Shown: positions 16,824 through 24,698 of the stretch, one piece after another | Position numbering within the stretch: the stretch's first letter is position 1 | How the letters are laid out: every line of letters begins with the position of its first letter | NCBI RefSeq assembly: GCF_019249215.1 | Contig: NZ_JAESDI010000024.1 | Location: forward strand, 1-44,646 | Length of the DNA: 44,646 bases | Reading direction: 5' to 3' | Source of the DNA: Alteromonas lipotrueae | GTDB lineage: Bacteria; Pseudomonadota; Gammaproteobacteria; Enterobacterales; Alteromonadaceae | Position numbers and translations under genes: made by a program | The notes under the pieces: generated by a model | What the model saw: the letters and a program-made list of their open reading frames with translations, nothing else | Databases searched by the model: none | What the model was told of the DNA's origin: nothing

Positions 16824-17165
16824 ATGAAAAAGTCAATTATTGCATTGTTCGCAGCAGCTGCTATGTCTGCTGGTGTTAGCGCTCAAGATGCCGAAGGCGG
16901 AGCTGGAACTACAGGACTTGGCGCTGTAACTGCTCCAGTTGTAGCGACTGCTGCTGTTGTTGCTGGCGTTGTTGCTGGTGTGGTTTCTAACAATTCATCA
17001 ACAGCTGTTGATGATGAAGGTACAGCTACTTGTGAAGGCGATGATCCATTAGTAGATGGCGTTTGTGTTGGTACTACTAACACAGTTACAGTTACAGGTA
17101 CTGCAACTGCAACCTCTACTATCACGGTTCCAGTGACATTTACTTACGCACCGACCGTACAGTAA
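16824..17165 (+). CDS. yjbE: YjbE/GfcA-like small secreted Thr/Ala/Val-rich protein
   Basis: A 113-residue exported protein: signal peptide (about 1-20, ending VSAQD), then a low-complexity Ala/Val/Gly segment, one Cys pair (CEGDDPLVDGVC) and a Thr/Val-rich tail. This size, composition and position match YjbE/GfcA, the first gene of yjbEFGH-type exopolysaccharide operons; its biochemical role is unknown. The ATG at 16824 has AAAGGA 6 bases upstream; an in-frame codon at 16797 has none. A strong terminator follows the gene inside the operon, so it is probably made in excess over the downstream products. Confidence 0.75.
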   Translation: MKKSIIALFAAAAMSAGVSAQDAEGGAGTTGLGAVTAPVVATAAVVAGVVAGVVSNNSSTAVDDEGTATCEGDDPLVDGVCVGTTNTVTVTGTATATSTITVPVTFTYAPTVQ

Positions 17166-17180
17166 TAATAAATAGTTTCG

Positions 17181-17208
17181 AAAAAGCCGCTTTCATTAGC
17201 GGCTTTTT
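17181..17208 (+). terminator. Internal terminator/attenuator between yjbE and yjbF
   Basis: A perfect 11-bp stem (17181-17191 with 17198-17208), AAAAAGCCGCT/AGCGGCTTTTT with a 6-base loop, ends in a T run. It begins 16 bases after the yjbE stop and 55 bases before yjbF. Partial read-through would let one promoter supply much yjbE mRNA and less yjbFGH. Confidence 0.85.
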
Positions 17209-17262
17209 TATTTATACCAAGAAAGTGTTCTTATTACTAAATAACAGTTGTCGAAATTTTCA

Positions 17263-17946
17263 ATGAAAAAATCCCTTTTACTGACTACTATCAGCCTGTT
17301 ATCTCTTCTTGTTTCAGGGTGCTCCACTACCATTAATGCCTATATTAAAACTGTTAGTCTTGCCCTTGAGGATCGCACCGTTTCCTACACCGTAGATGAA
17401 ATAGCGGCAAGCAAAGCCGATTTATTACAAATTAAAGCGGGTGGACGTGATGCTGCTTCACTTGCCCTTGCCTATATTGATGGTGATAAATACCGTTGGG
17501 TATCAGGCGATAAGGTTATCTTCACCATGCATCATGGCGTGATTGTTCGCACTGAAGGGCTAGATAATGAGTTATACTATACGGGAAATTTAAAGCATAA
17601 CCCCTTGGCCAGCAACGATGTTTTAGCCTACTCGTGGCAAAGAAAACTCGACTTAGAAAATGTAGGTTACGGGTTACCTGTTAGCTCTACATGGCGAGTG
17701 CACGGTGAGGAAAGCCAAACCTATCTAGATACCCTTTTTACGGTCACTAAAATAACGGAAAGTGTTATTTTTCCAGAAACCACGCCTTATATCGACACCC
17801 ATTTGGAATGGGAAAATACTTACTATCTTGACGCAAAATCGAAACAGCTTTTAGCCTCTACGCAAAAGTTAAGCCCACAAGGTGATGTCTACGACATGGT
17901 GTATTTAAGTCGAGTAGTGCGTTTAATGAAAAGTAAGGAGCAGTAA
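17263..17946 (+). CDS. yjbF: YjbF/GfcB family outer-membrane lipoprotein
   Basis: A 227-residue lipoprotein of the YjbF/GfcB family. The signal peptide ends in the lipobox LVSGC (Cys about 20). The mature part has alternating strands with FTMHHGVIVRTEGL and a late WENTYYLDAKSKQLLASTQKL typical of the family. It belongs to the export machinery of exopolysaccharide operons (gfc group 4 capsule, yjb EPS). The ATG at 17263 gives a normal lipoprotein signal; the TTG at 17248 would add five residues, and neither has a clear ribosome binding site. The next gene starts 5 bp downstream. Confidence 0.85.
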   Translation: MKKSLLLTTISLLSLLVSGCSTTINAYIKTVSLALEDRTVSYTVDEIAASKADLLQIKAGGRDAASLALAYIDGDKYRWVSGDKVIFTMHHGVIVRTEGLDNELYYTGNLKHNPLASNDVLAYSWQRKLDLENVGYGLPVSSTWRVHGEESQTYLDTLFTVTKITESVIFPETTPYIDTHLEWENTYYLDAKSKQLLASTQKLSPQGDVYDMVYLSRVVRLMKSKEQ

Positions 17947-17951
17947 ATAAA

Positions 17952-18695
17952 ATGAGAGTTTTTATTACCTTACTAATGAGCTTTTGGCTTTTGCTATTTT
18001 CCGCGTCTGTATCTGCCCAAGTGACTATCATAATTAATAAGCAATCTTACGAGTTCGCGCAGCCCATTAGGCTTAACAGTGTATTGTCAATTGTGGCTGA
18101 ATCTGGTGATTGGTATTGGCCAACATCAGGCATATATAACTTAAATGATGCTTATGCTGAGCGCGAAAAAGACGCTGTTTTATCAGAAATTCGTATGGTA
18201 TTGAAAGATTACAATGCGAACAGCGATACATACCGCGCATTAGAAAACCTGTATCAGCAAGTCTCTTCATGGACAGTATCTACGCGTATTATCACGCCAA
18301 TATCCTATAACCGTGCACGTTTGAATGCTGAAGAAAATCCTATGTTTCAACCTGGACGATATTTGCTTCGCATTAGTCCTCGTCCATCAGTTATACACTT
18401 TTCTGGGTTAGTTATTAAACCTGGTGCTTACAGACACGGTAATGATCTTTCTATTTTTTCTACTGCAAAGTCAGTCACTAAAGCCACAGACGCTGATAAA
18501 AGCCATGTTTTCGTGATTACCCCAATGGGCGAGATAGAGAAACGTGGTATTGCTTACTGGAATATAGATTACTCACAATTAATGCCAGGAAGCCAAATTT
18601 ATGTACCCATCACGGGACAGATATTCAGTTCAACCTTGGATGCACTCAATACCCGCATCGCAAATTTAGCAGTACATAGGATCCTTCCTCAATGA
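17952..18695 (+). CDS. yjbG: YjbG/GfcC family capsule/EPS periplasmic protein
   Basis: A 247-residue exported protein (signal peptide about 1-23, ending SVSAQ) of the GfcC/YjbG family. The N-terminal part contains two ubiquitin-like beta-grasp folds in solved members. Visible here are VLSIVAESGDWYWPTSGIY, the central PGRYLLRISPRPSVIHFSGLV, and the C-terminal YSQLMPGSQIYVPI, which resembles SLBB-type segments. It is thought to help polysaccharide cross the periplasm or outer membrane. It lies 5 bp after yjbF and overlaps yjbH by 4 bases (ATGA). Confidence 0.87.
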   Translation: MRVFITLLMSFWLLLFSASVSAQVTIIINKQSYEFAQPIRLNSVLSIVAESGDWYWPTSGIYNLNDAYAEREKDAVLSEIRMVLKDYNANSDTYRALENLYQQVSSWTVSTRIITPISYNRARLNAEENPMFQPGRYLLRISPRPSVIHFSGLVIKPGAYRHGNDLSIFSTAKSVTKATDADKSHVFVITPMGEIEKRGIAYWNIDYSQLMPGSQIYVPITGQIFSSTLDALNTRIANLAVHRILPQ

Positions 18696-20803
18696 GCGCT
18701 TTTCCTTATAAGAAAACATCGTTAGCACTCATCATTAGTGCATCAGCCTGTCCCGTCTTGGCTGATACAGATACCGTTGATACCGAGTTCCGGGTTACCC
18801 CTTCGCAAATGGTACAAGGTGGGAACGGGCTTATCCAAACCCCTACAGCGCGTATGCGTGAAGAAGGGGGATTTGCAATAAATTATACCGACAATGGTGA
18901 ATATCGCTTTTGGTCAGTCAACCTACAATTATTCGATTGGATGGAAGCTACGGCTCGCTATACTGACGTGCGAACGCAGTTTTATAGCGATGTTGAGTCG
19001 TTTAGTGGTGACCAAACCCTTAAAGATAAAGGCTTAGATGTAAAATTTAGGTTGTGGAAAGAAGGCTATTATACGCCAGATATTTCCGTTGGTTTTCGCG
19101 ATTTTGGTGGTACAGGCTTCTTCGAAAGCGAGTATATTAACGCCAGTAAATCATTTGGACCTTTTGATGTTCACTTAGGCTTAGGTTGGGGCTACTTAGG
19201 CACGGCAGACGATATTACTAACCCGCTTTGTGAGTTTAGAGACAGTTACTGTGATCGACCCGCGGGGTTTTCTGGGCGCGGTGGAAAAGTTGATTACGAC
19301 CAATTTTTCAAGGGAACGACGGCCTTTTTTGGTGGTATCGAATATCAAACACCTTGGGAGCCATTAACCCTTAAACTTGAGTTTGAAGGTAACGATTATT
19401 CGTTGGATAGGGCTGGGGAATTAGAGCAAGATTCTCGTTGGAATGTGGGCGCGGTATATCGCTGGAAAGAATTTGATTTCAGTATGAATTATCAGCGCGG
19501 AAACACGTTTGGTTTTGGCGTAACGTATCGCTTCAACATGAACACCTTAAGCCAAGCTAAGTACGATAAACCACCCAAAACTTTAATGGCTAGGCAAGTA
19601 CCTGACACTATCGACAACGTTGATAAATCTAGATTGTACAATACCTTGTATCGCTCAGCCGGATTTGCCCTCTCTGATGCCAGTATTGAAGAAGATAAAG
19701 CTGTATTTTATGGTACCCAGTTCGCTTACCGCGACCAAGATGAAGCGATTGAGCGGATAGGGCGCATTGTTGCCTCAGAACTTCCAGATTCAGTGACGAA
19801 ATATCACATTGTTGAAAATAGCGGTGGTCAGCCCATGGTTGATACCACAATTGATGCTGAACCGTTTATTGCGGCAGCACGCTATGAGTCGATAGATGCG
19901 GACATCACCACGTCATACGCACGTACTACACCTTCCAAAGAGATGATGGATGCTTATGAGCCTACGAACACCCATGGGCTGTTCTATAACGCTAACTTCT
20001 TCTGGACGCAATCATTCGGTAATCCTGAAGACTTCTATTTATATCAAACAGGTCTAATTTTGAATGCAGGATATGCGTTTAATAATAAGCTATCTGTTAT
20101 GGGCAGTGCGCGGGTAACCTTATTAGATAACTTTGATAAATTTAACTTTTTGGTTGATAACGAAGAAACTGCATTACCGCGAGTAAGAACGCGGGTACGA
20201 GAGTATGTGTCTGAGAATAAAGTGGGCATGGATACCGCCTTCATTCACTATAAAGACAATATTAGTGAGAACGTATTTGGGCAGGTATACGCGGGTTATC
20301 TAGAAACTATGTTTGCAGGTGTCGGTGGTGAGATTTTATATCGTCCTGTTGATAGCCGATTGGCATATGGGGTTGACATAAACTATGTGCAGCAGCGGGA
20401 CCCCTACAACCAATATTCAACCTTAGATTATGACGCTATCACCGGCCATGCCAGCGTGTATTGGCAACCTGAAATGCTGAAAGGTACGCAATTAACCGTT
20501 AGTGCTGGGCAATTTTTAGCAAAAGACAAAGGCGTGAATATCGATTTCGCAAAACGTTTCGATAGTGGGATTGTTGTGGGGGCTTATGCGGCTTTCACCG
20601 ATGTCTCATCTGAAGAATATGGGGAAGGTAGCTTTACCAAAGGTTTCTATATCTCAATTCCTTCAGACTTATTCTTGCTGCAACCTTCGAAAGGTCGAGG
20701 AACATTCCCATGGGTGCCGATCTCTCGTGATGGTGGCCAGGTGTTAAGACGTCCCGTGCGTCTTATCGATTCTACGGCAGTACGCTCACCGTTTTACGAC
20801 TAG
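18692..20803 (+). CDS. yjbH: YjbH/GfcD family outer-membrane beta-barrel protein
   Basis: A 703-residue outer-membrane protein of the YjbH/GfcD family, probably the barrel component of polysaccharide secretion. After a signal peptide (about 1-24) comes the family opening MVQGGNGLIQTPTARMREEG. Many short amphipathic strands follow, with a probable periplasmic insert in the middle (about 300-410, including RIGRIVASELPDSVTKYHIVEN), then a second run of strands ending in a barrel-like C-terminus. Its ATG overlaps the yjbG stop (ATGA), indicating translational coupling. It is the last gene of the operon and converges on the TagD-like gene. Confidence 0.9.
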   Translation: MSAFPYKKTSLALIISASACPVLADTDTVDTEFRVTPSQMVQGGNGLIQTPTARMREEGGFAINYTDNGEYRFWSVNLQLFDWMEATARYTDVRTQFYSDVESFSGDQTLKDKGLDVKFRLWKEGYYTPDISVGFRDFGGTGFFESEYINASKSFGPFDVHLGLGWGYLGTADDITNPLCEFRDSYCDRPAGFSGRGGKVDYDQFFKGTTAFFGGIEYQTPWEPLTLKLEFEGNDYSLDRAGELEQDSRWNVGAVYRWKEFDFSMNYQRGNTFGFGVTYRFNMNTLSQAKYDKPPKTLMARQVPDTIDNVDKSRLYNTLYRSAGFALSDASIEEDKAVFYGTQFAYRDQDEAIERIGRIVASELPDSVTKYHIVENSGGQPMVDTTIDAEPFIAAARYESIDADITTSYARTTPSKEMMDAYEPTNTHGLFYNANFFWTQSFGNPEDFYLYQTGLILNAGYAFNNKLSVMGSARVTLLDNFDKFNFLVDNEETALPRVRTRVREYVSENKVGMDTAFIHYKDNISENVFGQVYAGYLETMFAGVGGEILYRPVDSRLAYGVDINYVQQRDPYNQYSTLDYDAITGHASVYWQPEMLKGTQLTVSAGQFLAKDKGVNIDFAKRFDSGIVVGAYAAFTDVSSEEYGEGSFTKGFYISIPSDLFLLQPSKGRGTFPWVPISRDGGQVLRRPVRLIDSTAVRSPFYD

Positions 20804-20811
20804 CGGGTTTG

Positions 20812-20844
20812 GTAAGCACGGAATAACAGCAATTCCGTGCTTAC
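20812..20844. terminator. Hairpin between yjbH and the convergent TagD-like gene
   Basis: A perfect 13-bp inverted repeat (20812-20824 and 20832-20844, core GTAAGCACGGAAT) with a 7-base loop. It lacks a T run on either side, so intrinsic termination is uncertain. Its right arm includes the stop codon of the minus-strand gene (20841-20843). Confidence 0.55.
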
Positions 20845-21239
20845 TCGTTACTATCCTTTATTATTTCAATAATTTCAGTGGTTGAAATGGAGGGAGTTCG
20901 GGGTAGATAAACCACATCGCATATATCCTTAAACTCATCAAACTTACCGTGCCAGTCATCTCCCATGACCAGCACGTCCGCTTGGTGTTGAATGATATAG
21001 TCGCGTTTCTTTTCTAGAGATTCTTCTGTGAAAATTTTGTCGACAAAGCGCAGGGATGCAAGTAATTCCTCTCTGCTGTGGTAGGGGTAAATAGGATTTC
21101 GCCCTTTTTTGCTCAAATTGAGTTCATCTGAAGAAAGGCCCACTATGAGAGCATCACCTTCTGCGCGAGCACGTTTAAGTATTCTTATGTGACCTATGTG
21201 CAGTACATCAAATGTTCCGAAGGTTATAACGCGTCTCAA
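20841..21239 (-). CDS. TagD-like glycerol-3-phosphate cytidylyltransferase
   Basis: A 132-residue nucleotidyltransferase of the cytidylyltransferase family; TagD makes CDP-glycerol from CTP and glycerol-3-phosphate. Motifs are the N-terminal TFDVLHIGHIRIL with the HxGH nucleotide-binding signature, GDDWHGKFD, and the C-terminal RTPSISTTEII, all as in TagD (about 130 residues). It lies 12 bp after the CDP-glycerol glycerophosphotransferase-like gene on the same strand, so the two probably make and use CDP-glycerol. Substrate is inferred from family and neighbour. Confidence 0.85.
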   Translation of the reverse strand: MRRVITFGTFDVLHIGHIRILKRARAEGDALIVGLSSDELNLSKKGRNPIYPYHSREELLASLRFVDKIFTEESLEKKRDYIIQHQADVLVMGDDWHGKFDEFKDICDVVYLPRTPSISTTEIIEIIKDSNE

Positions 21240-21251
21240 AATACCACCTGA

Positions 21252-22328
21252 TTATTGTGTTGTAAGATATTCGGCAATGCGGTTGCTGCATTGACCATCA
21301 GTAATGCCTACCATTTCTTGCGTGATTTTTTTACGATTTGCGCTTAATTCCATCGGTTGTTTTAAACACTCTTCTATTAACATATTCGCTTGAAAAGCAT
21401 TGTTAGCTCGATGGGAAATCTCGTTAAATAATGCGATATCAGGATCGAGTCGTTTCTTTAATCTGAAATTGAAGAGACCTGAATAATTCCAGCGTGTATG
21501 AAAAAAGTCGCACCATACGATAGGACGATCGATAGAAGCAAATTCAAAAATGGCGGATGATGCATCAGAAAGCATAATATCAGCGACCTGCATGAACGGC
21601 AGTAGATCAAAGTCTTTTGCATTTGCCAGATACACATTTTCATAACTTTCCCAGGCTTCAACTCTTTGTTTTTGAGACTTATATTTAGGTTTTGTCAGGC
21701 TAAAAAAATGAGGTTTAACAATAATATTTACATTGCTCAATGTTTCAGGCCAGTTTGGGGGAAAGCACTCGATACTTGATGGGAAAAAGGTGGGTGCATA
21801 CAACACGGTCGGCTTATTTGAATCTAGCCCCAATGCTGACAAATCGAGTAATTGTTCAGTTGCATTAAATATTGGGTCGAGTTTCGCATAGCCTGAGTTT
21901 ATAAAATGTCTATCGGGATACATTTTTTGTAACCGTTGAAGGCGGCTTTCCCCTTCAACAAATCTGACATCGAAGGGAAATTCAGACACATCGTAATAAC
22001 AAGCTTTAGGCCCAATGCCGTGCAGCATAAGTGCAAGACGGGCATTAATATGCTTTTTTTGTTCCGCATTAAAATAAGGGCGATTTCCGAATACAATCCA
22101 GTCAGCGTTGCTTTTGGTGTAAAGAGAAAGCGTTTCAGTTTTATCTGAAATAAACTGAAACCGAAAGCCTTCTTTTTCTATGACTTCTTGTTTCAGAGCA
22201 TCTAACCCAAGTTCTTGGTGTAGGACGAACTCGCATAAAATACCCGCTTTTAACAGCATACGAGCGACAGGTATATATTGCGGAATGTAGTAAAGGTGTT
22301 GCACATCAAAGAGGACTTTACCTAGCAT
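21252..22328 (-). CDS. CDP-glycerol glycerophosphotransferase family protein (TagB/TagF-like)
   Basis: A 358-residue GT-B-type transferase resembling the CDP-glycerol glycerophosphotransferase family. Markers are LALMLHGIGPKACYYD, the central TVLYAPTFFPSS, NIIVKPHFFSL, and the C-terminal VADIMLSDASSAIFEFASIDRPIVW (sugar/phosphate-binding region). It would add glycerol-phosphate to a surface glycan. Such genes are best known from teichoic acid pathways but also occur in Gram-negative O-antigen and capsule loci. GGAG lies 8 bases before the ATG at 22328. It is first in a two-gene operon with the TagD-like gene. The acceptor is unknown. Confidence 0.82.
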   Translation of the reverse strand: MLGKVLFDVQHLYYIPQYIPVARMLLKAGILCEFVLHQELGLDALKQEVIEKEGFRFQFISDKTETLSLYTKSNADWIVFGNRPYFNAEQKKHINARLALMLHGIGPKACYYDVSEFPFDVRFVEGESRLQRLQKMYPDRHFINSGYAKLDPIFNATEQLLDLSALGLDSNKPTVLYAPTFFPSSIECFPPNWPETLSNVNIIVKPHFFSLTKPKYKSQKQRVEAWESYENVYLANAKDFDLLPFMQVADIMLSDASSAIFEFASIDRPIVWCDFFHTRWNYSGLFNFRLKKRLDPDIALFNEISHRANNAFQANMLIEECLKQPMELSANRKKITQEMVGITDGQCSNRIAEYLTTQ

Positions 22329-22693
22329 TTGAAACGCTCCAACATCGCGGCGGCAAAGTTATTAAACAGGCGCACCGTCAATTATTATTATTTTTATTGC
22401 GTATAATCTGCGTTTAACGCAGTATAGCGCGCGTTCGTAAAACAGTAACAGAGTTTAAAGCGCGATGACTTTACACTTAAGTGTAATTTTTTAGCTCTTT
22501 TTAAAGATAATCGTCATTTTTGACTAAAAATGTGACAAAAATTGAGCTTTTTCCCTTTTCTTATTGAAATTGGGATCTGTTTGCTGTATAAAATGCGCCC
22601 TCTAATTTATAGTAATACGTCATTTGATCCAGTGACCTTTTGATAGGTGGAATCGATTGACGCGACAGTTATCGTTGTTCTGGAGACAAATCA
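22329..22693. other. Long intergenic region upstream of rpmB, rich in palindromes
   Basis: A 365-bp A/T-rich region between divergent genes. It holds a palindrome CTGCGTT-t-AACGCAG (22408-22422) immediately next to TATAAT on the + strand (22402-22407) and to TATACT on the minus strand, and a 16-bp palindrome TTACACTTAAGTGTAA (22471-22486) followed by six T. The rpmB promoter is at 22564-22592. No gene is supported. Confidence 0.5.
22564..22592 (+). promoter_or_regulatory. Sigma-70 promoter of rpmB-rpmG
   Basis: TTGAAA (22564-22569) and TATAAA (22587-22592) are separated by exactly 17 bp, about 100 bp before rpmB. This is the best promoter match in the region and suits a highly expressed ribosomal protein operon. 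Confidence 0.75.
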
Positions 22694-22930
22694 ATGTCAA
22701 GAGTATGTCAAGTAACAGGTAAGCGCCCTACGGTTGGTAATAACCGTTCGCACGCAAGAAACGCGACTCGTCGTCGTTTTTTACCAAACCTTCACTCTCA
22801 CCGTTTTTGGGTTGAGAGCGAAAACCGTTTCGTTAAGCTACGTTTATCTGCTAAAGGTATGCGTATCATCGATAAAAATGGTATCGATTCAGTACTAACT
22901 GACATCCGTGCCCGTGGTGAGAAAATCTAA
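22694..22930 (+). CDS. rpmB: Ribosomal protein L28 (bL28)
   Basis: A 78-residue basic protein of the large ribosomal subunit. The start MSRVCQVTGKRPTVGNN and the following RRRFLPNLHSHRFW are diagnostic, and length equals that of E. coli L28. GGAGAC lies just before the ATG. It is followed by rpmG after 11 bp, the usual pair. Confidence 0.98.
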   Translation: MSRVCQVTGKRPTVGNNRSHARNATRRRFLPNLHSHRFWVESENRFVKLRLSAKGMRIIDKNGIDSVLTDIRARGEKI

Positions 22931-22941
22931 GGAAGCCTACA

Positions 22942-23097
22942 ATGCGTGATAAAATTAAATTAGTTTCTTCAGCAGGTACAGGTTTCTTCTACACCACTGA
23001 TAAGAACAAACGTAACATGCCTGGTAAAATGGAGATCAAAAAATTTGATCCTGTTGTACGTAAGCACGTTATGTTCAAAGAGGCCAAAATCAAGTAA
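22942..23097 (+). CDS. rpmG: Ribosomal protein L33 (bL33)
   Basis: A 51-residue protein of the large ribosomal subunit, starting MRDKIKLVSSAGTGFFYTT and ending MFKEAKIK, with two consecutive stop codons. It has no cysteines, so it is the zinc-independent (C-) form. AAGGA lies about 8 bases before the ATG at 22942. It is co-transcribed with rpmB and closed by a terminator at 23120. Confidence 0.97.
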   Translation: MRDKIKLVSSAGTGFFYTTDKNKRNMPGKMEIKKFDPVVRKHVMFKEAKIK

Positions 23098-23119
23098 TAA
23101 ACTTGCTTTTGTCTCCACG

Positions 23120-23146
23120 AAAACCCAGCCTTTGCTGGGTTTTTTG
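23120..23146 (+). terminator. Rho-independent terminator after rpmG
   Basis: A perfect 10-bp stem AAAACCCAGC/GCTGGGTTTT (23120-23129 with 23134-23143), 4-base loop and a continuing T run. Confidence 0.92.
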
Positions 23147-23232
23147 CTTTTACTAATATGAAAATATTGCCGCTGGAATATGTCAGTCTCAGGCATTACC
23201 ATACAAACTATATTCGTTAAATAGGACTGCTG

Positions 23233-23709
23233 GTGGCAAGACTCTCACAACGCGCTATGAACAATGTGGTTATAGTTGCCATGTTGGTCATGATTGCGCT
23301 TTTCAATTTAGATAGTTTTCTGCCTAAACGAAGTGCTCCCGAATTAAGGCCGCTACTGCCACCTGACGCCTACGTACTTAAAATAGAGCATGCCAGTAAC
23401 AAGTTAGAGAGAAACGGGCAGCAGTGGCGTCAAGTGTCCTCTGAAGGCGACTTACCAGTATCAGCACAGGATCAAATTGCAGCGTGGCAAGTTGCTCAGC
23501 TTAAAACCACGTCTTTGGTTGACGAAGCATTTCACTCAATTGAGCCCATAGTGGTGGTTATCTGGCTAGCAGGGCAAGCAAATGGCCATGTCTTTGCGTT
23601 TTATAACAATACGCAGCCGGTTACCGTAAAGTACAACGGCGTTTGGTACACCCTTGAAAATACTGAGCTGCATACGCTTCTTCCTTGGCTTAGTGAACCC
23701 GCTAGTTAA
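23233..23709 (+). CDS. Membrane-anchored hypothetical protein upstream of mutM
   Basis: I do not recognise a named family. The 158-residue protein has one N-terminal transmembrane segment (about 10-28, NNVVIVAMLVMIALFNLDSF) and a probably periplasmic domain with beta-type segments (VVVIWLAGQANGHVFAFY, VTVKYNGVWYTLEN). The start is GTG at 23233 with AGGA six bases upstream; an ATG at 23257 is an alternative that would remove the short basic N-terminus. It sits alone between the rpmG terminator and mutM, 95 bp before mutM. Function unknown. Confidence 0.65.
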   Translation: MARLSQRAMNNVVIVAMLVMIALFNLDSFLPKRSAPELRPLLPPDAYVLKIEHASNKLERNGQQWRQVSSEGDLPVSAQDQIAAWQVAQLKTTSLVDEAFHSIEPIVVVIWLAGQANGHVFAFYNNTQPVTVKYNGVWYTLENTELHTLLPWLSEPAS

Positions 23710-23804
23710 TTAAGCGTATTAGCCTAATCATTGCTACCCGTAACCTATGACACTTAACCAATCTTCATTACAACGAATTAGATCACCCAAAGGTGGAGGG
23801 GAAA

Positions 23805-24614
23805 ATGCCTGAGTTACCAGAAGTTGAAGTAAGCCGTTTAGGCGTTTCTCCTTATCTGCTAAACGAAACGATAGAAAATATCATTGTGCGTGAACGCAGA
23901 ATGCGCTGGCCTATTCCCGAGGAAGTGGCGTTAGCTATCGATCAGAAGGTGACAGCCGTTAAGCGTAGAGCCAAATACCTCATGATCGAAACCGAAGCGG
24001 GCACGCTTATTTTGCATTTAGGTATGTCGGGTAAGTTGCGAGTCATTGATGCGTCTACACCTGTTGCGAAACACGATCATGTGGATATCGTAATGGCTTC
24101 GGGGAAATGCTTACGTTTTAACGACCCTAGACGTTTTGGGGCCTTCTTATGGCAACCCCCAGGGGAAGCGTTGAAATTACTTGCCAACCTTGGGCCAGAG
24201 CCATTAACTGACGATTTCGATGATACACGTTTGTTCACTCTGTCTAGAGGCAAAAAAAGTACGGTAAAAAACTTCATCATGGATAACGCTGTTGTGGTGG
24301 GCGTAGGGAATATTTATGCCAACGAAGCTTTATTTTTAGCGGGTATCGACCCAAGAAGAGAGGCGGGTAAAGTAAGCCGCGCCCGCTATAAGAACCTTAC
24401 GCAAATTATTAAACAAGTATTAGCAAAAGCGATAGAACAAGGCGGCACAACGCTAAAAGATTTTGCACAAACCGATGGTAACCCTGGGTACTTTGCACAG
24501 CATTTAAATGTGTATGGAAGAAAAGGGGAACCATGTGAGGTATGCAAAACAGAAATACAAAGCAAGGTGATTGGCCAGCGAAATACATTCTTTTGTAAAC
24601 AGTGTCAGCGCTAG
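23805..24614 (+). CDS. mutM: Formamidopyrimidine-DNA glycosylase (Fpg/MutM)
   Basis: A base-excision repair enzyme removing 8-oxoguanine and formamidopyrimidines. The 269-residue protein begins MPELPEVEVSRLG, where Pro2 (after Met removal) is the catalytic nucleophile and Glu3 the proton donor. The H2TH region includes VVVGVGNIYANEALF, and the C-terminal zinc finger has four cysteines (CEVC ... CKQC). The start must be the ATG at 23805, preceded by GGAGGGG; an earlier in-frame codon at 23793 would bury the catalytic proline. It converges on coaD. Confidence 0.97.
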   Translation: MPELPEVEVSRLGVSPYLLNETIENIIVRERRMRWPIPEEVALAIDQKVTAVKRRAKYLMIETEAGTLILHLGMSGKLRVIDASTPVAKHDHVDIVMASGKCLRFNDPRRFGAFLWQPPGEALKLLANLGPEPLTDDFDDTRLFTLSRGKKSTVKNFIMDNAVVVGVGNIYANEALFLAGIDPRREAGKVSRARYKNLTQIIKQVLAKAIEQGGTTLKDFAQTDGNPGYFAQHLNVYGRKGEPCEVCKTEIQSKVIGQRNTFFCKQCQR

Positions 24615-24634
24615 TCAGTATAGACGCTAGATAG

Positions 24635-24676
24635 AACACACTGCGCTCAATAGGCAGGTTGAGACCAGTGTGTTTT
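24635..24676. terminator. Bidirectional hairpin between mutM and coaD
   Basis: A 9-bp stem AACACACTG/CAGTGTGTT (24635-24643 with 24666-24674) has a second internal stem CTCAA/TTGAG in its loop and T after the right arm. Placed between convergent stops. Confidence 0.7.
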
Positions 24677-24698
24677 ACAATATTATTATTAAAGTGTT

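Noticed and set aside
16883..17125. An open frame on the minus strand opposite yjbE, rich in Val, Thr and Pro
   Set aside because: It is produced by the low-complexity repeats of the yjbE coding strand read backwards; signal peptide and operon context support yjbE.
16752..20803. Possible prophage or transposon as carrier of the polysaccharide genes
   Set aside because: No integrase, transposase, terminal inverted repeats or target duplication could be seen at either end.
22942..23202. A minus-strand frame at 22969-23202
   Set aside because: It overlaps rpmG and its terminator; L33 on the plus strand is unmistakable.
23793..23804. Earlier in-frame start for mutM
   Set aside because: Fpg requires the proline directly after the initiator Met, so the start is the ATG at 23805.
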